Assembly (NCBI GenBank): GCA_017502845.1
Contig: JAFVUE010000008.1
Span: 62,001-126,000 of the forward strand
DNA length: 64,000 nt
Direction of reading: 5' to 3'
Source of the DNA: Clostridia bacterium
GTDB taxonomy: Bacteria; Bacillota; Clostridia; UMGS1810
Position 1 is the stretch's first letter. Every line of letters starts with the position of its first letter. This document shows, piece by piece, positions 11,170 to 20,815 of the stretch. The notes below the pieces were generated by a model. It saw only the letters and a program-made list of their open reading frames with translations. It was not told the DNA's origin and ran no database searches. A program made the position numbers and the translations under genes.

Positions 11170-13148
11170 AAAAAAGAAGCACGTTCAAATCCATAATCCT
11201 CAACGTAAGCTACTATATCTGGGTAATATACACATTTGCGGCAGTTACCCTTCTCTATGATTACAGAATTGCATTGGCAGAATTCGCTATTGCCATTGCT
11301 CTGACTGTGGCATACCTGAAAGTTCACATCACAAGACGGAGCGCCATTGCCGATTATGTGAAGTCCCTCGGACATTCTGCTGTCCTCGGAAAATCTGACA
11401 CCATGGAGAATTTTCCTCTGCCTGTTGTGGTAATGCAAACCGACGGAACAATTGTATGGTGCAACTCACTATTTAACAATATGATTGGTGAGAAGCATCT
11501 GTCGGAAGTGCCTATAAGTGATTTTGTCCCCGACTTTGACATTGACCTTTTCTCAAAAGATGACACAAAGGTTTCTTACGATCTGGAACACAACGGAAGA
11601 TATTATCACATATTTGGCAATATAGCGAAGGTAAGGCATGTCCCCGGAGAACATCTTATCGCTCTTTACTGGGATGATCGCACAAGTTATGAGCAGATAA
11701 AAAGACGGTATTTCCGTGAAAAACCTGCATGTGCTGCCATTATCATAGATAACTACGAAGACGTTATGCAGGATACTTCCAATGCAGACAAACCAAAAGT
11801 AGCTGCCGCCATTGAAGAAAAACTCGAAGCATTCGGCAGAGAAAACAATGCTATCGTCCGTAAGTACGAAAAAGACAGATACATCATGTTTGTACAGAAA
11901 CAGTATATCGACAAGATGATCGACAAGAATTTCGACATCCTCAATTCCGTACGCGAAATTAGTCTCGGAAACAAGATGGCTCCCACATTGAGTATCGGCA
12001 TCGGTATAGGCGGTGAGACTCTTGACAAAAACGAAGCCCTCAGTTTATCCGCACTTGATATGGCATTGGGCCGCGGCGGAGACCAGGCGATTATCAAAGA
12101 CGAGGAACAGTATTATTTCTACGGCGGTAAGAGTGTTGAGGTTGAAAAGCGTACTAAAGTAAAATCCCGTGTAGTTGCCTTTGCAATAAGAGAACTCATC
12201 GCAAACTCCGACGATATCATTATAATGGGACACAGAAATGCCGACATCGATGTTCTCGGTGCGGCTATAGGTTTACACCGTGCCATAACAAATTGCGGTA
12301 AACAGTCAAAAATCCTTATGGAGACATACAACGAAACTGTTGCCCGTATGATTTCAAAGTTGGGACCTGATTATTCTGACGTATTTATAAAGAGAGGGGC
12401 TGCCAACGAAATTGTAGACAAGAACACTCTCGTATTCGTAGTGGATACTCACAAGTTCTCTCTCGTTGAAGAAGAAAATCTCGTGAGAGTTTCGGAAAAG
12501 ATTGTACTTATCGACCACCACAGACGAAGTGCCGACTTTATAGACAATGCAGTTATTGTGTATCACGAACCATATGCTTCATCTACATGCGAACTTATAA
12601 CAGAAGTTATACAGTACATGGATGCAGATCCGAAACTTTCGAAACTTGAAGCACAAGCACTTTATGCCGGTATCTATCTTGATACAAAGAATTTCACATT
12701 CAAAACCGGCGTAAGAACATTCGAGGCAGTTTCTTACCTGCGCAGGGCCGGTGTGAACACCGCCGATATCAAGAAACTGTTCAGTATGAATTATGACGGC
12801 GTTATGAAGAAGATGGCCATCATGGGCAATGCACACATCGTTGAGGGCTCATACATCATATCCGTTTGCGACAAATCTGACGATGATATGCAGACCATTG
12901 TCGCACAGGCGGCAGACGATATGCTCAACATAACAAGTGTTACGGCATCATTCGTTGTCTGCGATATGGGCGATCACGTTGCGATAAGTGCCCGTTCATT
13001 CGGCGATGTAAATGTTCAGTTTATACTTGAAAAACTTGGTGGCGGCGGTCATATGAACATCGCAGGTGCACAGATACGCGGCAAATCAAAAGCAGATGTA
13101 TACAACGACCTGCTTACAGCAATAAATGAATACAAAGCTAATTTATAA
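11166..13148 (+). CDS. gdpP: Cyclic-di-AMP phosphodiesterase GdpP (YybT)
   Basis: GdpP hydrolyses the second messenger c-di-AMP, which controls potassium and osmotic balance and cell-wall stress. The 660 residues follow the family order: two N-terminal membrane helices (about 10-55), a PAS-like sensor (about 80-150), a degenerate GGDEF domain (GRGGDQ near 305), then DHH and DHHA1 domains. Metal-binding motifs are clear: H356, D360 and D362 in HRNADID; a later VVDTH; D450-H451-H452 in LIDHHR; and GGGGHMNIAG with H629. The degenerate GGDEF is normal for the family and is not expected to make c-di-GMP. It overlaps the DUF2232 gene by 4 bases and is followed by rplI after 27. Confidence 0.96.
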   Translation: MKKRSTFKSIILNVSYYIWVIYTFAAVTLLYDYRIALAEFAIAIALTVAYLKVHITRRSAIADYVKSLGHSAVLGKSDTMENFPLPVVVMQTDGTIVWCNSLFNNMIGEKHLSEVPISDFVPDFDIDLFSKDDTKVSYDLEHNGRYYHIFGNIAKVRHVPGEHLIALYWDDRTSYEQIKRRYFREKPACAAIIIDNYEDVMQDTSNADKPKVAAAIEEKLEAFGRENNAIVRKYEKDRYIMFVQKQYIDKMIDKNFDILNSVREISLGNKMAPTLSIGIGIGGETLDKNEALSLSALDMALGRGGDQAIIKDEEQYYFYGGKSVEVEKRTKVKSRVVAFAIRELIANSDDIIIMGHRNADIDVLGAAIGLHRAITNCGKQSKILMETYNETVARMISKLGPDYSDVFIKRGAANEIVDKNTLVFVVDTHKFSLVEEENLVRVSEKIVLIDHHRRSADFIDNAVIVYHEPYASSTCELITEVIQYMDADPKLSKLEAQALYAGIYLDTKNFTFKTGVRTFEAVSYLRRAGVNTADIKKLFSMNYDGVMKKMAIMGNAHIVEGSYIISVCDKSDDDMQTIVAQAADDMLNITSVTASFVVCDMGDHVAISARSFGDVNVQFILEKLGGGGHMNIAGAQIRGKSKADVYNDLLTAINEYKANL

Positions 13149-13175
13149 TTTACGGTTGAAAGGATTGATATAACA

Positions 13176-13622
13176 ATGAAAGTTATCTTTATTCAAGACG
13201 TCAAAGGTCAGGGTAAAAAAGGCGAAGAAAAAAACATTGCCGACGGATATGCACGTAATTTCCTTATCCCCAGAGGCCTTGCTGTTGAGGCAAACAAAAC
13301 AAATCTCAACAACTTAAAAGGACAAAAAGAATCCGAAGCATACAAGAAAGAACAGGAAATCAAAGCAGCAGAAGAAATCAAGGCAAAACTTGAGGGTGTT
13401 GTGGCAAACGTTAAAGCGAAAGCAGGAGAAAACGGTAAACTTTTCGGTTCTGTTACTGCAAAGGACATTGCAGATGCACTGAAATCACAGCACGGCATTG
13501 ACATTGACAAACGCAAAATCGTACTTAATGGCGATATCAAGACAACAGGCGAATTTACAGTTGATGCAAAACTCTATCCCCAGATTGTAGGTAAAGTAAA
13601 GGTAAGCATTACTGCGCAGTAA
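13176..13622 (+). CDS. rplI: 50S ribosomal protein L9
   Basis: Ribosomal protein L9, 148 residues, full length. The N-terminal RNA-binding domain begins [17 protein letters not shown] and has the family signature [14 protein letters not shown] long charged connecting helix follows (about 45-75), and then the C-terminal domain with [16 protein letters not shown]. It binds 23S rRNA domain V at the base of the L1 stalk and helps maintain reading frame. AAAGGA lies upstream, and the gene is embedded between gdpP and dnaB in the usual Firmicutes order. Confidence 0.97.
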   Translation: MKVIFIQDVKGQGKKGEEKNIADGYARNFLIPRGLAVEANKTNLNNLKGQKESEAYKKEQEIKAAEEIKAKLEGVVANVKAKAGENGKLFGSVTAKDIADALKSQHGIDIDKRKIVLNGDIKTTGEFTVDAKLYPQIVGKVKVSITAQ

Positions 13623-13658
13623 TTGAATCAGAAATAAACGGAAAGGGCTGTATACTAT

Positions 13659-14981
13659 ATGGCAGAGAATCTCGCACGGAGTATGCCGTGCAACGTAGAA
13701 GCGGAGCAGTATGTTCTCGGTTCGGTTATATTTGACAACGAATGCATATCCGAACTCCTCGAAAATCTCCGCATAGAAGATTTTTATCTGGAACCCCACA
13801 AAAAGATTTTTGAGGCGGTTATAAATTTAAGCAATTCCGGTAAGCCCGTCGACCTCATAACTCTTAAGGCAGAACTCGGCAGCGTTTTTGACAGTGTTGG
13901 CGGTCTGGAATATCTCACTCAGATGAGTTTAATGGTTTCCACTACCGCAAACCTTAAACATCACATTAAAATTATTAAAGACAAAGCTGTTCTCCGTCGT
14001 CTTATAAAGGCCGCAACAGACATAAACGACATGGCTTACAGCGGCGAACAGGAACTTGGCATTGTTATCAACAGTGCTGAAGCAAAGATGTTTGACGTTT
14101 TGCAGACAAGGACAACGAGCGACCTCTCTCCCATCAAGGAAGTTCTCAAAACAAACCTTGAGCGCATTGAGGAACTCATCAAAAACAAAAACAAAATCAC
14201 AGGCGTCCCCACGGGATTTACGGAACTTGACAAAAAGATGTCGGGACTTCAGAATTCTGATCTTGTGCTTATTGCGGCACGTCCTGCCATGGGTAAGACA
14301 AGTTTTGTCCTCAACATAGCGGCAAATGCGGCTATTCGCCACAATGTACCCGTTGCAATATTCTCTCTGGAAATGAGTAAAGAACAGTTGGCTACAAGAA
14401 TACTCTGTTCCGAAAGTTATATTTCAAGTGAGAAGATGCGCGTGGGTGATCTTGGTCCCGAGGAAATGCCCAAACTTGCGCAGACAGTAGAGATGCTCTC
14501 AAAAGCGCCTATTTACATAGACGATACTCCCGGTATCACCATGAGCGAAATCCGTTCCAAATGCAGACGACTTAAACTCAAAGGTCAACTCGGTCTCGTT
14601 ATCGTCGATTACCTCCAGCTTATGCTTGGCAGCGGCAGAGAAAGCCGTCAGCAGGATGTTGCCGACAACAGCCGTATGCTCAAGATCCTTGCAAAGGAAC
14701 TTGACGTACCCGTTGTTACACTTTCACAGTTAAGCCGTGCTCCGGAGCAGCGTTCTGACCACCGCCCAATGCTCAGCGACCTCCGAGAATCCGGCTCTAT
14801 CGAGCAGGATGCAGACATCGTAATGTTCCTCTACAGAGATGAAGTTTACAACGAAAACACAGAGAAGAAAAATGTTGCCGAGTGCATCGTTTCAAAATTC
14901 CGTAACGGCTCCACAGGTACTGTGGAACTCGGATGGAGAGGCGAATTCACAAGGTTTATGAATTTAGAAAAGAGCAGATAG
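13659..14981 (+). CDS. dnaB: Replicative DNA helicase DnaB (Bacillus DnaC)
   Basis: The hexameric 5'-3' helicase of the replication fork, 440 residues. The N-terminal domain begins with the classic PCNVEAEQYVLGSVI, then a linker, then the RecA-like motor. Walker A is AARPAMGKTSF with K213. Walker B is LVIVDYLQLM, and the arginine-finger region is LSQLSRAPEQR followed by SGSIEQDADIVMFLYR. No intein or insertion is seen. AAAGGG lies upstream of the ATG. The stop is 6 bases before tilS, consistent with one operon. Confidence 0.97.
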   Translation: MAENLARSMPCNVEAEQYVLGSVIFDNECISELLENLRIEDFYLEPHKKIFEAVINLSNSGKPVDLITLKAELGSVFDSVGGLEYLTQMSLMVSTTANLKHHIKIIKDKAVLRRLIKAATDINDMAYSGEQELGIVINSAEAKMFDVLQTRTTSDLSPIKEVLKTNLERIEELIKNKNKITGVPTGFTELDKKMSGLQNSDLVLIAARPAMGKTSFVLNIAANAAIRHNVPVAIFSLEMSKEQLATRILCSESYISSEKMRVGDLGPEEMPKLAQTVEMLSKAPIYIDDTPGITMSEIRSKCRRLKLKGQLGLVIVDYLQLMLGSGRESRQQDVADNSRMLKILAKELDVPVVTLSQLSRAPEQRSDHRPMLSDLRESGSIEQDADIVMFLYRDEVYNENTEKKNVAECIVSKFRNGSTGTVELGWRGEFTRFMNLEKSR

Positions 14982-14987
14982 ACTGAT

Positions 14988-16340
14988 ATGGATTTTGTAC
15001 AGACAGTAGATAAGACAATAGAAAAGTATTCTATGCTCACAGTTGGCGACACCGTTGTTATCGGTCTCTCCGGCGGTGCAGATTCTGTTGCGCTTTTATG
15101 CTCACTCTGTGCAATCAAAGAAAAATATAAACTCAACCTCCACGCCGCTCACATCAACCATATGATCCGCGGAGACGAAGCAAACCGCGATGCGGAGTAT
15201 TCCAGGTCGATTGCGGAGAAATTCGGCGTAGAATTTCATTTACTTGAATGCGATATACCACACCTTGCATCAGAACTCGGCATTTCCGAGGAGATGGCAG
15301 GTAGAAAAGTACGGTATGAATTTTTCGGTAGTATAGGTGGAGAAAAAGCAAAGATTGCAGTTGCCCACCACAAATGCGACAGTGCAGAAACAACACTTAT
15401 TAATATGATCCGGGGCAGTGCACTAAACGGGCTCAAAGGTATCTCCCCCGTAAACGGCAATATCATCCGTCCCCTTATTGAGTGCGAAAGGATTAAGATT
15501 GTTGAGTTTCTGCAAAGTCAAGGCATAGAATATATGACAGACAGCACCAATTCCATGGATATATACACGCGAAATGCTGTCCGAAACAAAATAATTCCGT
15601 CCATGGCGGAGATTAATCCCAACATCATATCTACACTTTTTGAAAATTCACGTCTTCTCGGAGACGATGAAGATTTTATAAACTCTGTATGCGACGAATA
15701 TGCAAGGGAATGCATCATCCCCTCTCCCGAAAGTGTAGAGGTGGATTTCGCTAAAGTCCCCTATATGCACATCGCCGCAAAAAGGCGGCTTATTATAAAG
15801 GCCTGTGAAATATTAAAAGGCAACAGGCAGGGAATGTCTTCTGCAAATATCGAAGGCGTTCTTTCTCTCCCAACAGGAGGAATAACATCCTTTCACGGTA
15901 TATATGTATGCAAAAATTACGATTGCTTTATTTTTTCAAAAACGCCATTTGAAGATACAACATTTTCATATAACGCTCCCATTGACGGTACAATAACAAT
16001 TGGAGAAACAGAGAAAACATACAGATTTGAAATCATAAACACAGAGGATTTTACAGGTTATGAAAAAGGAAACATTTATTTAGATGCTGACAAACTGGGC
16101 AAACTTACTCTCCGAAGTAGACAAAACGGAGATACATTCTCTCCTTTAGGGCTTGGCGGCACAAAGAAGGTTAAAGATTTCCTTATTGACCTTAAAATTC
16201 CAATCCATATACGGCAGACATTACCAATTCTTCTGTCAGATGGAAAAATAGCGGCTATACTCTGCTTAAGAGCAGATGAGGCGTATAAAGTAACACTCAA
16301 TACAAAAAGACTACTTAAGATTTACGAGGTGGTATTATGA
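14988..16340 (+). CDS. tilS: tRNA(Ile)-lysidine synthase
   Basis: TilS puts lysine on C34 of the CAU-anticodon tRNA(Ile), so that it reads AUA and not AUG; it is essential. The 450 residues include the PP-loop ATP-binding motif SGGADS at 28-33 and the conserved AHINHMIRG and VAHHKCDSAETTL segments. The C-terminal tRNA-binding domain follows (LTLRSRQNGDTFSPLG, GGTKKVKDFLID). The length is normal. It overlaps hpt by four bases (ATGA), the common tilS-hpt-ftsH order of Firmicutes. Confidence 0.96.
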   Translation: MDFVQTVDKTIEKYSMLTVGDTVVIGLSGGADSVALLCSLCAIKEKYKLNLHAAHINHMIRGDEANRDAEYSRSIAEKFGVEFHLLECDIPHLASELGISEEMAGRKVRYEFFGSIGGEKAKIAVAHHKCDSAETTLINMIRGSALNGLKGISPVNGNIIRPLIECERIKIVEFLQSQGIEYMTDSTNSMDIYTRNAVRNKIIPSMAEINPNIISTLFENSRLLGDDEDFINSVCDEYARECIIPSPESVEVDFAKVPYMHIAAKRRLIIKACEILKGNRQGMSSANIEGVLSLPTGGITSFHGIYVCKNYDCFIFSKTPFEDTTFSYNAPIDGTITIGETEKTYRFEIINTEDFTGYEKGNIYLDADKLGKLTLRSRQNGDTFSPLGLGGTKKVKDFLIDLKIPIHIRQTLPILLSDGKIAAILCLRADEAYKVTLNTKRLLKIYEVVL

Positions 16341-16879
16341 TAAACAAGGACTGCGAAAGAATCGTTATATCAGAAGAGGAAATTGCCGAAGCAACAAAAA
16401 GAATCGGTAGGCAAATCACCAAAGATTATGAAGGCAAAGAGATCGCATTCATATCCATCTTAAACGGCGCTTACCCCTTTACTGCAGACGTTATGCGCCG
16501 TGTTGACGTGGACTGCACAATCGACTTTATGCAGGTTTCCACTTACGGAGACAGCACATCTTCTTCCGGTACACTCAAGATAAAACGCGATATATCCGGA
16601 GATATTACCGGCAAACACGTTATTATATTGGAAGATATTTTAGATACAGGATACACTCTCCACAATCTTACAAATTATCTCAGAAGCAAAAACCCCGCAA
16701 GTATGAAGATATGCACATTCATTGACAAACCAGCAAGGCGCACAGAAAATATACAGGCGGATTATTACGGATTCAGATTTGACGAGGATTTATTCCTTGT
16801 TGGCTACGGTCTTGACTATGCACAGAAATACAGAAATCTCCCCTATGTGGCAGTCCTCAAACCGAAAATCTACTCTTGA
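16337..16879 (+). CDS. hpt: Hypoxanthine phosphoribosyltransferase
   Basis: A purine salvage enzyme joining hypoxanthine or guanine to PRPP, 180 residues. The PRPP-binding signature VIILEDILDTGYTL spans about 95-108. The flexible loop (STYGDSTSSSG) and the C-terminal FDEDLFLVGYGLDYAQ are also typical. The gene is coupled to tilS by the 4-base overlap. Close tilS/hpt/ftsH linkage is widespread in Firmicutes. Confidence 0.95.
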   Translation: MINKDCERIVISEEEIAEATKRIGRQITKDYEGKEIAFISILNGAYPFTADVMRRVDVDCTIDFMQVSTYGDSTSSSGTLKIKRDISGDITGKHVIILEDILDTGYTLHNLTNYLRSKNPASMKICTFIDKPARRTENIQADYYGFRFDEDLFLVGYGLDYAQKYRNLPYVAVLKPKIYS

Positions 16880-16925
16880 TGAATTATTATTTACATAATG
16901 TTCATAATATTAATATAGTTTGATA

Positions 16926-16954
16926 TTGCAAATAAAAAAATTTTGTGTTAAAAT
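16926..16954 (+). promoter_or_regulatory. Sigma-A promoter of ftsH
   Basis: TTGCAA (16926-16931), a 17-base AT-rich spacer and TAAAAT (16949-16954) lie about 38 bases before the TTG start. This would let ftsH be expressed apart from the upstream operon. Confidence 0.65.
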
Positions 16955-16991
16955 ATTATTTAATTGTTTTTAAGAAAAGGAGGAGATGCAA

Positions 16992-18926
16992 TTGAAGAAA
17001 TACATAAAAGGCGCCAGCTTTTATATATTACTTCTCGGTGTCATATTTTTAATATACTTTTTACTCAACTATCAGCCCGGACCGAAGATGATTTCGTTCT
17101 CCGAGTTGGTTAACCACATCAACAGCGGTAATGTTAAAGAACTCGTAGTTTCCCAGGATATTGCTTCCGCCAAACTCAAAGGCGGCGAAGAGGTTTCTGC
17201 GGAAATAACATCTATCGATGTGCTTTATGAATTTGCAGGAGAACAGTTGAAAGTACAGGTTGCAGACAATTCACTCAAACTTTCTACACCTACTCCTGAT
17301 TCTCCCCCATGGTGGCTCTCCATGCTCCCGTCAATTCTCCTGATGCTCGTGTTTGTAGTATTCTGGATAATATTTTTCAGACAGGGCAGCGGCGGCGGAA
17401 AAGGCGCAATGAACTTTGGCAAGAGCAAAGCAAGAGTTACAACAAGCGACAAAAACCCTGTTACATTTGACGATGTGGCAGGTGCCGATATTGAAAAAGC
17501 AGAACTAGAAGAAGTTGTGGAATTCCTCAAAAACCCCGCAGAGTTCGAAAAACTCGGTGCGAAAATTCCCAAGGGCGTTCTCCTTGTAGGCCCTCCCGGA
17601 ACAGGTAAGACTCTCCTCGCAAAGGCGGTTGCAGGTGAAGCAGGTGTTCCTTTCTACTCCATTTCAGGTTCCGACTTCGTAGAAATGTTCGTCGGTGTAG
17701 GTGCTTCGCGTGTACGCGACCTTTTCGAACAGGCGAAGAAAACTGCACCAAGTATTATTTTCATTGATGAAATCGATGCCGTTGGCCGTCAAAGAGGCGC
17801 AGGTCTCGGTGGCGGACACGACGAAAGAGAGCAGACTCTTAACCAGTTACTCGTTGAAATGGACGGCTTTGCCGCAAACATCGGCGTTATAGTTATCGCC
17901 GCTACAAACCGTCCCGACATCCTCGACGGTGCTCTCCTCCGTCCCGGACGTTTTGACAGACAGGTTGTTGTAGATACTCCCGACATCATCGGAAGAGAAG
18001 AGATCCTGAAAGTTCATTCACGTAAAAAACCCCTTGGTCAGGATGTTAACCTCGGCACAATTGCAAAGACAACTGCAGGTTTTACAGGTGCTGATCTTGC
18101 AAATCTCTTAAATGAAGCGGCTCTCCTTGCTGCAAGAAAGCACAAGACAGAAATTAACATGGAAGAGATTGAAGATGCAATGATTAAAGTTGTTGTGGGT
18201 ACAGAGAAGAAAACCCGCAACATGAGCGAGAAAGAAAAGCGCATAACCGCTTATCACGAAGCAGGTCATGCAGTTGTAACAAAACTCCTCCCCACTCAGG
18301 ACCCTGTTCATCAGATTTCTATCATTCCCAGGGGAAGAGCCGGTGGCTACACAATGAGCTTACCTGAAGAAGACAGATACTATATGACAAAGCAGACTAT
18401 GCTGGAGGAGATTATCGTTCTCCTCGGTGGTAGAGCCGCAGAGAAGATTATCCTCAATGACATCAGCACAGGTGCTTCAAACGATATAGAACGTGCCTCA
18501 AAGATTGCACGTCAGATGGTTACAAAGTATGGTATGAGCGACAAGATCGGTCCTATATCATTCGGTAACGACAGCAACGAAGTATTCCTTGGTAAGGACT
18601 TCGTTCAGTCAAGAAGCATCAGTGAAAGAGTTGCGTCCGACATTGACGAAGAGATTATGCACATTATCGAAAGCAAATACGAAGACAGCATAAAACTCCT
18701 GACTGACAATATCGACAAACTCGAAGTAGTTGCCGCTGCTCTTATGGAGAGAGAAAAGCTCTCCGGCGAGGAATTTGAAATTCTCTTCGCAGGTGGCACA
18801 CTTGCCCCCCTCGGCGGCGAAAATGCTCCCGTCAACAATATTGCAGAGGAAACTGCAAATGTTGAAGAAATCAAACCTGTTCCCACATTTGAAGAAAATG
18901 CGGCAACAGAAGAAAACAATCAGTAA
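16992..18926 (+). CDS. ftsH: ATP-dependent zinc metalloprotease FtsH
   Basis: A membrane-anchored AAA+ protease that degrades misfolded membrane proteins and regulatory proteins. I prefer the TTG at 16992, because AGGAGG (16978-16983) is 8 bases before it and the N-terminus becomes MKKYIKG; the in-frame ATG at 16986 nearly touches the ribosome site. From that start there are 644 residues. Two membrane segments flank an extracytoplasmic domain. Walker A GPPGTGKT is at 200-207 and the zinc motif HEAGH at 422-426. The C-terminal tail is acidic and Asn/Glu-rich, as is common. A perfect terminator follows. Confidence 0.96.
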   Translation: MKKYIKGASFYILLLGVIFLIYFLLNYQPGPKMISFSELVNHINSGNVKELVVSQDIASAKLKGGEEVSAEITSIDVLYEFAGEQLKVQVADNSLKLSTPTPDSPPWWLSMLPSILLMLVFVVFWIIFFRQGSGGGKGAMNFGKSKARVTTSDKNPVTFDDVAGADIEKAELEEVVEFLKNPAEFEKLGAKIPKGVLLVGPPGTGKTLLAKAVAGEAGVPFYSISGSDFVEMFVGVGASRVRDLFEQAKKTAPSIIFIDEIDAVGRQRGAGLGGGHDEREQTLNQLLVEMDGFAANIGVIVIAATNRPDILDGALLRPGRFDRQVVVDTPDIIGREEILKVHSRKKPLGQDVNLGTIAKTTAGFTGADLANLLNEAALLAARKHKTEINMEEIEDAMIKVVVGTEKKTRNMSEKEKRITAYHEAGHAVVTKLLPTQDPVHQISIIPRGRAGGYTMSLPEEDRYYMTKQTMLEEIIVLLGGRAAEKIILNDISTGASNDIERASKIARQMVTKYGMSDKIGPISFGNDSNEVFLGKDFVQSRSISERVASDIDEEIMHIIESKYEDSIKLLTDNIDKLEVVAAALMEREKLSGEEFEILFAGGTLAPLGGENAPVNNIAEETANVEEIKPVPTFEENAATEENNQ

Positions 18927-18933
18927 TAACTTT

Positions 18934-18961
18934 AAAACCCTTCTCCGAGAGAAGGGTTTTT
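18934..18961 (+). terminator. Terminator of ftsH
   Basis: A perfect 12-bp stem (AAAACCCTTCTC / GAGAAGGGTTTT) with a CGA loop and a T run, directly after the ftsH stop. Confidence 0.9.
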
Positions 18962-18978
18962 GTTAATGTAAAAAATAC

Positions 18979-19007
18979 TTGAAATCCTTTGAAATCAGTA
19001 GTATAAT
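18979..19007 (+). promoter_or_regulatory. Sigma-A promoter of coaX
   Basis: TTGAAA (18979-18984), a 17-base spacer and a perfect TATAAT (19002-19007), just after the ftsH terminator and 27 bases before the coaX ATG. Confidence 0.8.
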
Positions 19008-19034
19008 GATGTTGCTAAAGGAGGCGTTTTGTAT

Positions 19035-19802
19035 ATGATTCTCACTATTGACATTGGCAATACCAATATCGTAATCGGCGGTTTCTTAAACGATGAGATA
19101 CAGTTTGTATCAAGAATTGCCACGGATATCAAATATACCGAGGACGAGTATGCAAGTAAAATCCGCAGCGTTCTCTCCCTCCACGACGTTACTGCAAAAA
19201 CGGTTTCAGGTGCAATTATTTCTTCTGTTGTACCTCCACTCAATGCAGTATTTGTAAAAGCGATTGGACTCATATACAATGTAACTCCTATGCTTATCGC
19301 CCCCGGAATCAAAACGGGCATCAACTTAAAATGCGATGACCCATCATCCGTAGGTGCTGACCTCATTTGTGCATGTGTTGCGGCTCACCACATATACGGC
19401 AGTCCATCACTTGTGATTGATATGGGGACGGCTACAAAGATTTTGCTTATGGACAAAAGCGGAGCATTCACAGGGGCATCCATTATACCCGGTGTTCTTA
19501 TGGGGCTTAAAACCCTGTCCGCAGGTACGGCGCAGTTACCGCTGGTTGGGCTTGAGGCACCCAAATATGCTTCCGGCAAAAACACCGTTGACTGCATTAA
19601 ATCAGGCGTTGTGTTTGGCAATGCATCACTTATTGACGGTATGATAGACAGATTTATCGAAGAATTCGGAGAAGAACTCCCCGTATATGCAACAGGCGGT
19701 CTGTCAAACATAGTCATCCCCCATTGCAAACACGATATAAAAATTGACGACAACCTTGTATTAAAAGGACTTAATATAATATACAAAAAGAACGTAAAAT
19801 AA
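19035..19802 (+). CDS. coaX: Type III pantothenate kinase
   Basis: CoaX phosphorylates pantothenate, the first step of coenzyme A synthesis, and is the potassium-dependent, feedback-insensitive form. The ATG at 19035 (ten bases after AGGAGG) gives 255 residues; an in-frame TTG at 19029 is too close to the ribosome site. The ASKHA-fold signatures are LTIDIGNTNIVIG at the start, DPSSVGADLICA in the middle and LVIDMGTATKI. The C-terminal LPVYATGGLSNIV is also conserved. The next plus-strand gene is an ECF substrate-binding component, which could supply pantothenate, but a 360-base structured gap separates them. Confidence 0.95.
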   Translation: MILTIDIGNTNIVIGGFLNDEIQFVSRIATDIKYTEDEYASKIRSVLSLHDVTAKTVSGAIISSVVPPLNAVFVKAIGLIYNVTPMLIAPGIKTGINLKCDDPSSVGADLICACVAAHHIYGSPSLVIDMGTATKILLMDKSGAFTGASIIPGVLMGLKTLSAGTAQLPLVGLEAPKYASGKNTVDCIKSGVVFGNASLIDGMIDRFIEEFGEELPVYATGGLSNIVIPHCKHDIKIDDNLVLKGLNIIYKKNVK

Positions 19803-19856
19803 TCCGTATTATATTCCGAAAGGAATTTAATAAATAAAAATGCGTTGTATCGACAT

Positions 19857-20135
19857 TTAGCCGAAAGAGAACAATCCAAGCCACGATTTTCGAAGGTGGA
19901 TTTTCGCTTTCACTTTGTTAAAATACTCGGTAATCCGTCAGGGGATTACCTGCGTTTTTGCCTCGTGCAACCAAAAATCCTCACTTTGAAAATTCCATGA
20001 CCTTAAACGGATGGAATTTTGAGGAGATTTTGGTGCAGAAGACGCCGCAAGGCTGACGCCTTGCAAGGATGATAATCCGAAATATACCAAAATTACGCCG
20101 TTTAAGGCGGGTTTGGATTATTCTCTTTCGGCTAA
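19857..20135 (+). repeat. 279-bp structured element with 23-bp terminal inverted repeats
   Basis: The gap between coaX and the ECF gene (19803-20162) holds no gene. Its core is bounded by 19857-19879 and 20113-20135, which are inverted copies of one 23-mer with a single mismatch (TTAGCCGAAAGAGAA plus C/T plus AATCCAA). Inside are several hairpins. GGTAATCC pairs with GGATTACC (19929-19950). A long stem runs over about 19967-20036 (AAAATTCCAT with ATGGAATTTT, flanked by TCCTCA/TGAGGA and ACCAAAA/TTTTGGT). GCAAGGC pairs with GCCTTGC (20047-20064). CCTTAAACGG (20001-20010) is also the exact reverse complement of 20098-20107. It could be a miniature inverted-repeat element or a folded leader RNA. 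Confidence 0.7.
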
Positions 20136-20162
20136 TCGAACGACAGCAAGGAGGAATTTTTT

Positions 20163-20762
20163 ATGGCACAGACACGAAAGATGTCTACAAGAAACATGGT
20201 GCTCGGTGCAGTACTCACGGCATTGGTCTTCATGTTGCAGTACATGGGGAGTTTCGTTAAATTCGGACCTTTCTCAATCTCATTGGTTCTCATACCTATA
20301 GTAATAGGCGCAGCAACCTGCGGCAAATGGATCGGAGCATGGCTTGGTTTTGTCTTCGGGGCCGCCGTCCTTCTAAACGGTGATGCTGCAGGTTTCCAAG
20401 CACTAAACCTCTGGGGCACAAACATTACTGTACTTGCAAAAGGTCTGTTATGCGGTTTATTATCATCTGTAGCATATGAGGCAGTTCTTGGCTTTTGCAA
20501 TAAGATTTCACTGAAAAATGGTCGTTACATTGCTGTAGTTGTGGCTGCAATCGTTTGTCCGGTAGTAAACACCGGCGTATTCATACTTGGTTGTTTAATT
20601 TTTCTTTTTAATGATTTATCTGCTGAAGCAGGTGGAACTAATGTACTTGTGCATATTATTACAGCATATGTAACCATAAACTTCATTATAGAACTTGCGG
20701 CAAACATCATCTTAAGTCCTGTGATTTCACGTCTTGTTGATATAAGAAAACGCAAACAGTAA
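20163..20762 (+). CDS. ECF transporter substrate-binding (S) component, probably for pantothenate
   Basis: A 199-residue hydrophobic protein with about six membrane segments. The N-terminal STRNMVLGAVLTALVFMLQ is typical of S-components of energy-coupling-factor vitamin transporters; such proteins bind the vitamin and share EcfA/EcfT ATPase modules encoded elsewhere. No EcfA or EcfT gene is in the window. Pantothenate or a related precursor is inferred only from the neighbouring coaX. The ATG has AAGGAGG upstream. The structured element at 19857-20135 ends 28 bases before the start, so a leader-RNA control is conceivable. Confidence 0.8.
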   Translation: MAQTRKMSTRNMVLGAVLTALVFMLQYMGSFVKFGPFSISLVLIPIVIGAATCGKWIGAWLGFVFGAAVLLNGDAAGFQALNLWGTNITVLAKGLLCGLLSSVAYEAVLGFCNKISLKNGRYIAVVVAAIVCPVVNTGVFILGCLIFLFNDLSAEAGGTNVLVHIITAYVTINFIIELAANIILSPVISRLVDIRKRKQ

Positions 20763-20778
20763 ACATCAATATAAACGA

Positions 20779-20808
20779 AAACGGAGATGAATTATCATCT
20801 CCGTTTTT
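20779..20808. terminator. Bidirectional terminator between convergent genes
   Basis: A 13-bp perfect stem (AAAACGGAGATGA / TCATCTCCGTTTT, loop ATTA) with a T run downstream on the plus strand and an A run upstream. It serves the ECF gene and, on the other strand, lies just past the stop of the 139-residue membrane protein. Confidence 0.85.
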
Positions 20809-20815
20809 TATTGGA

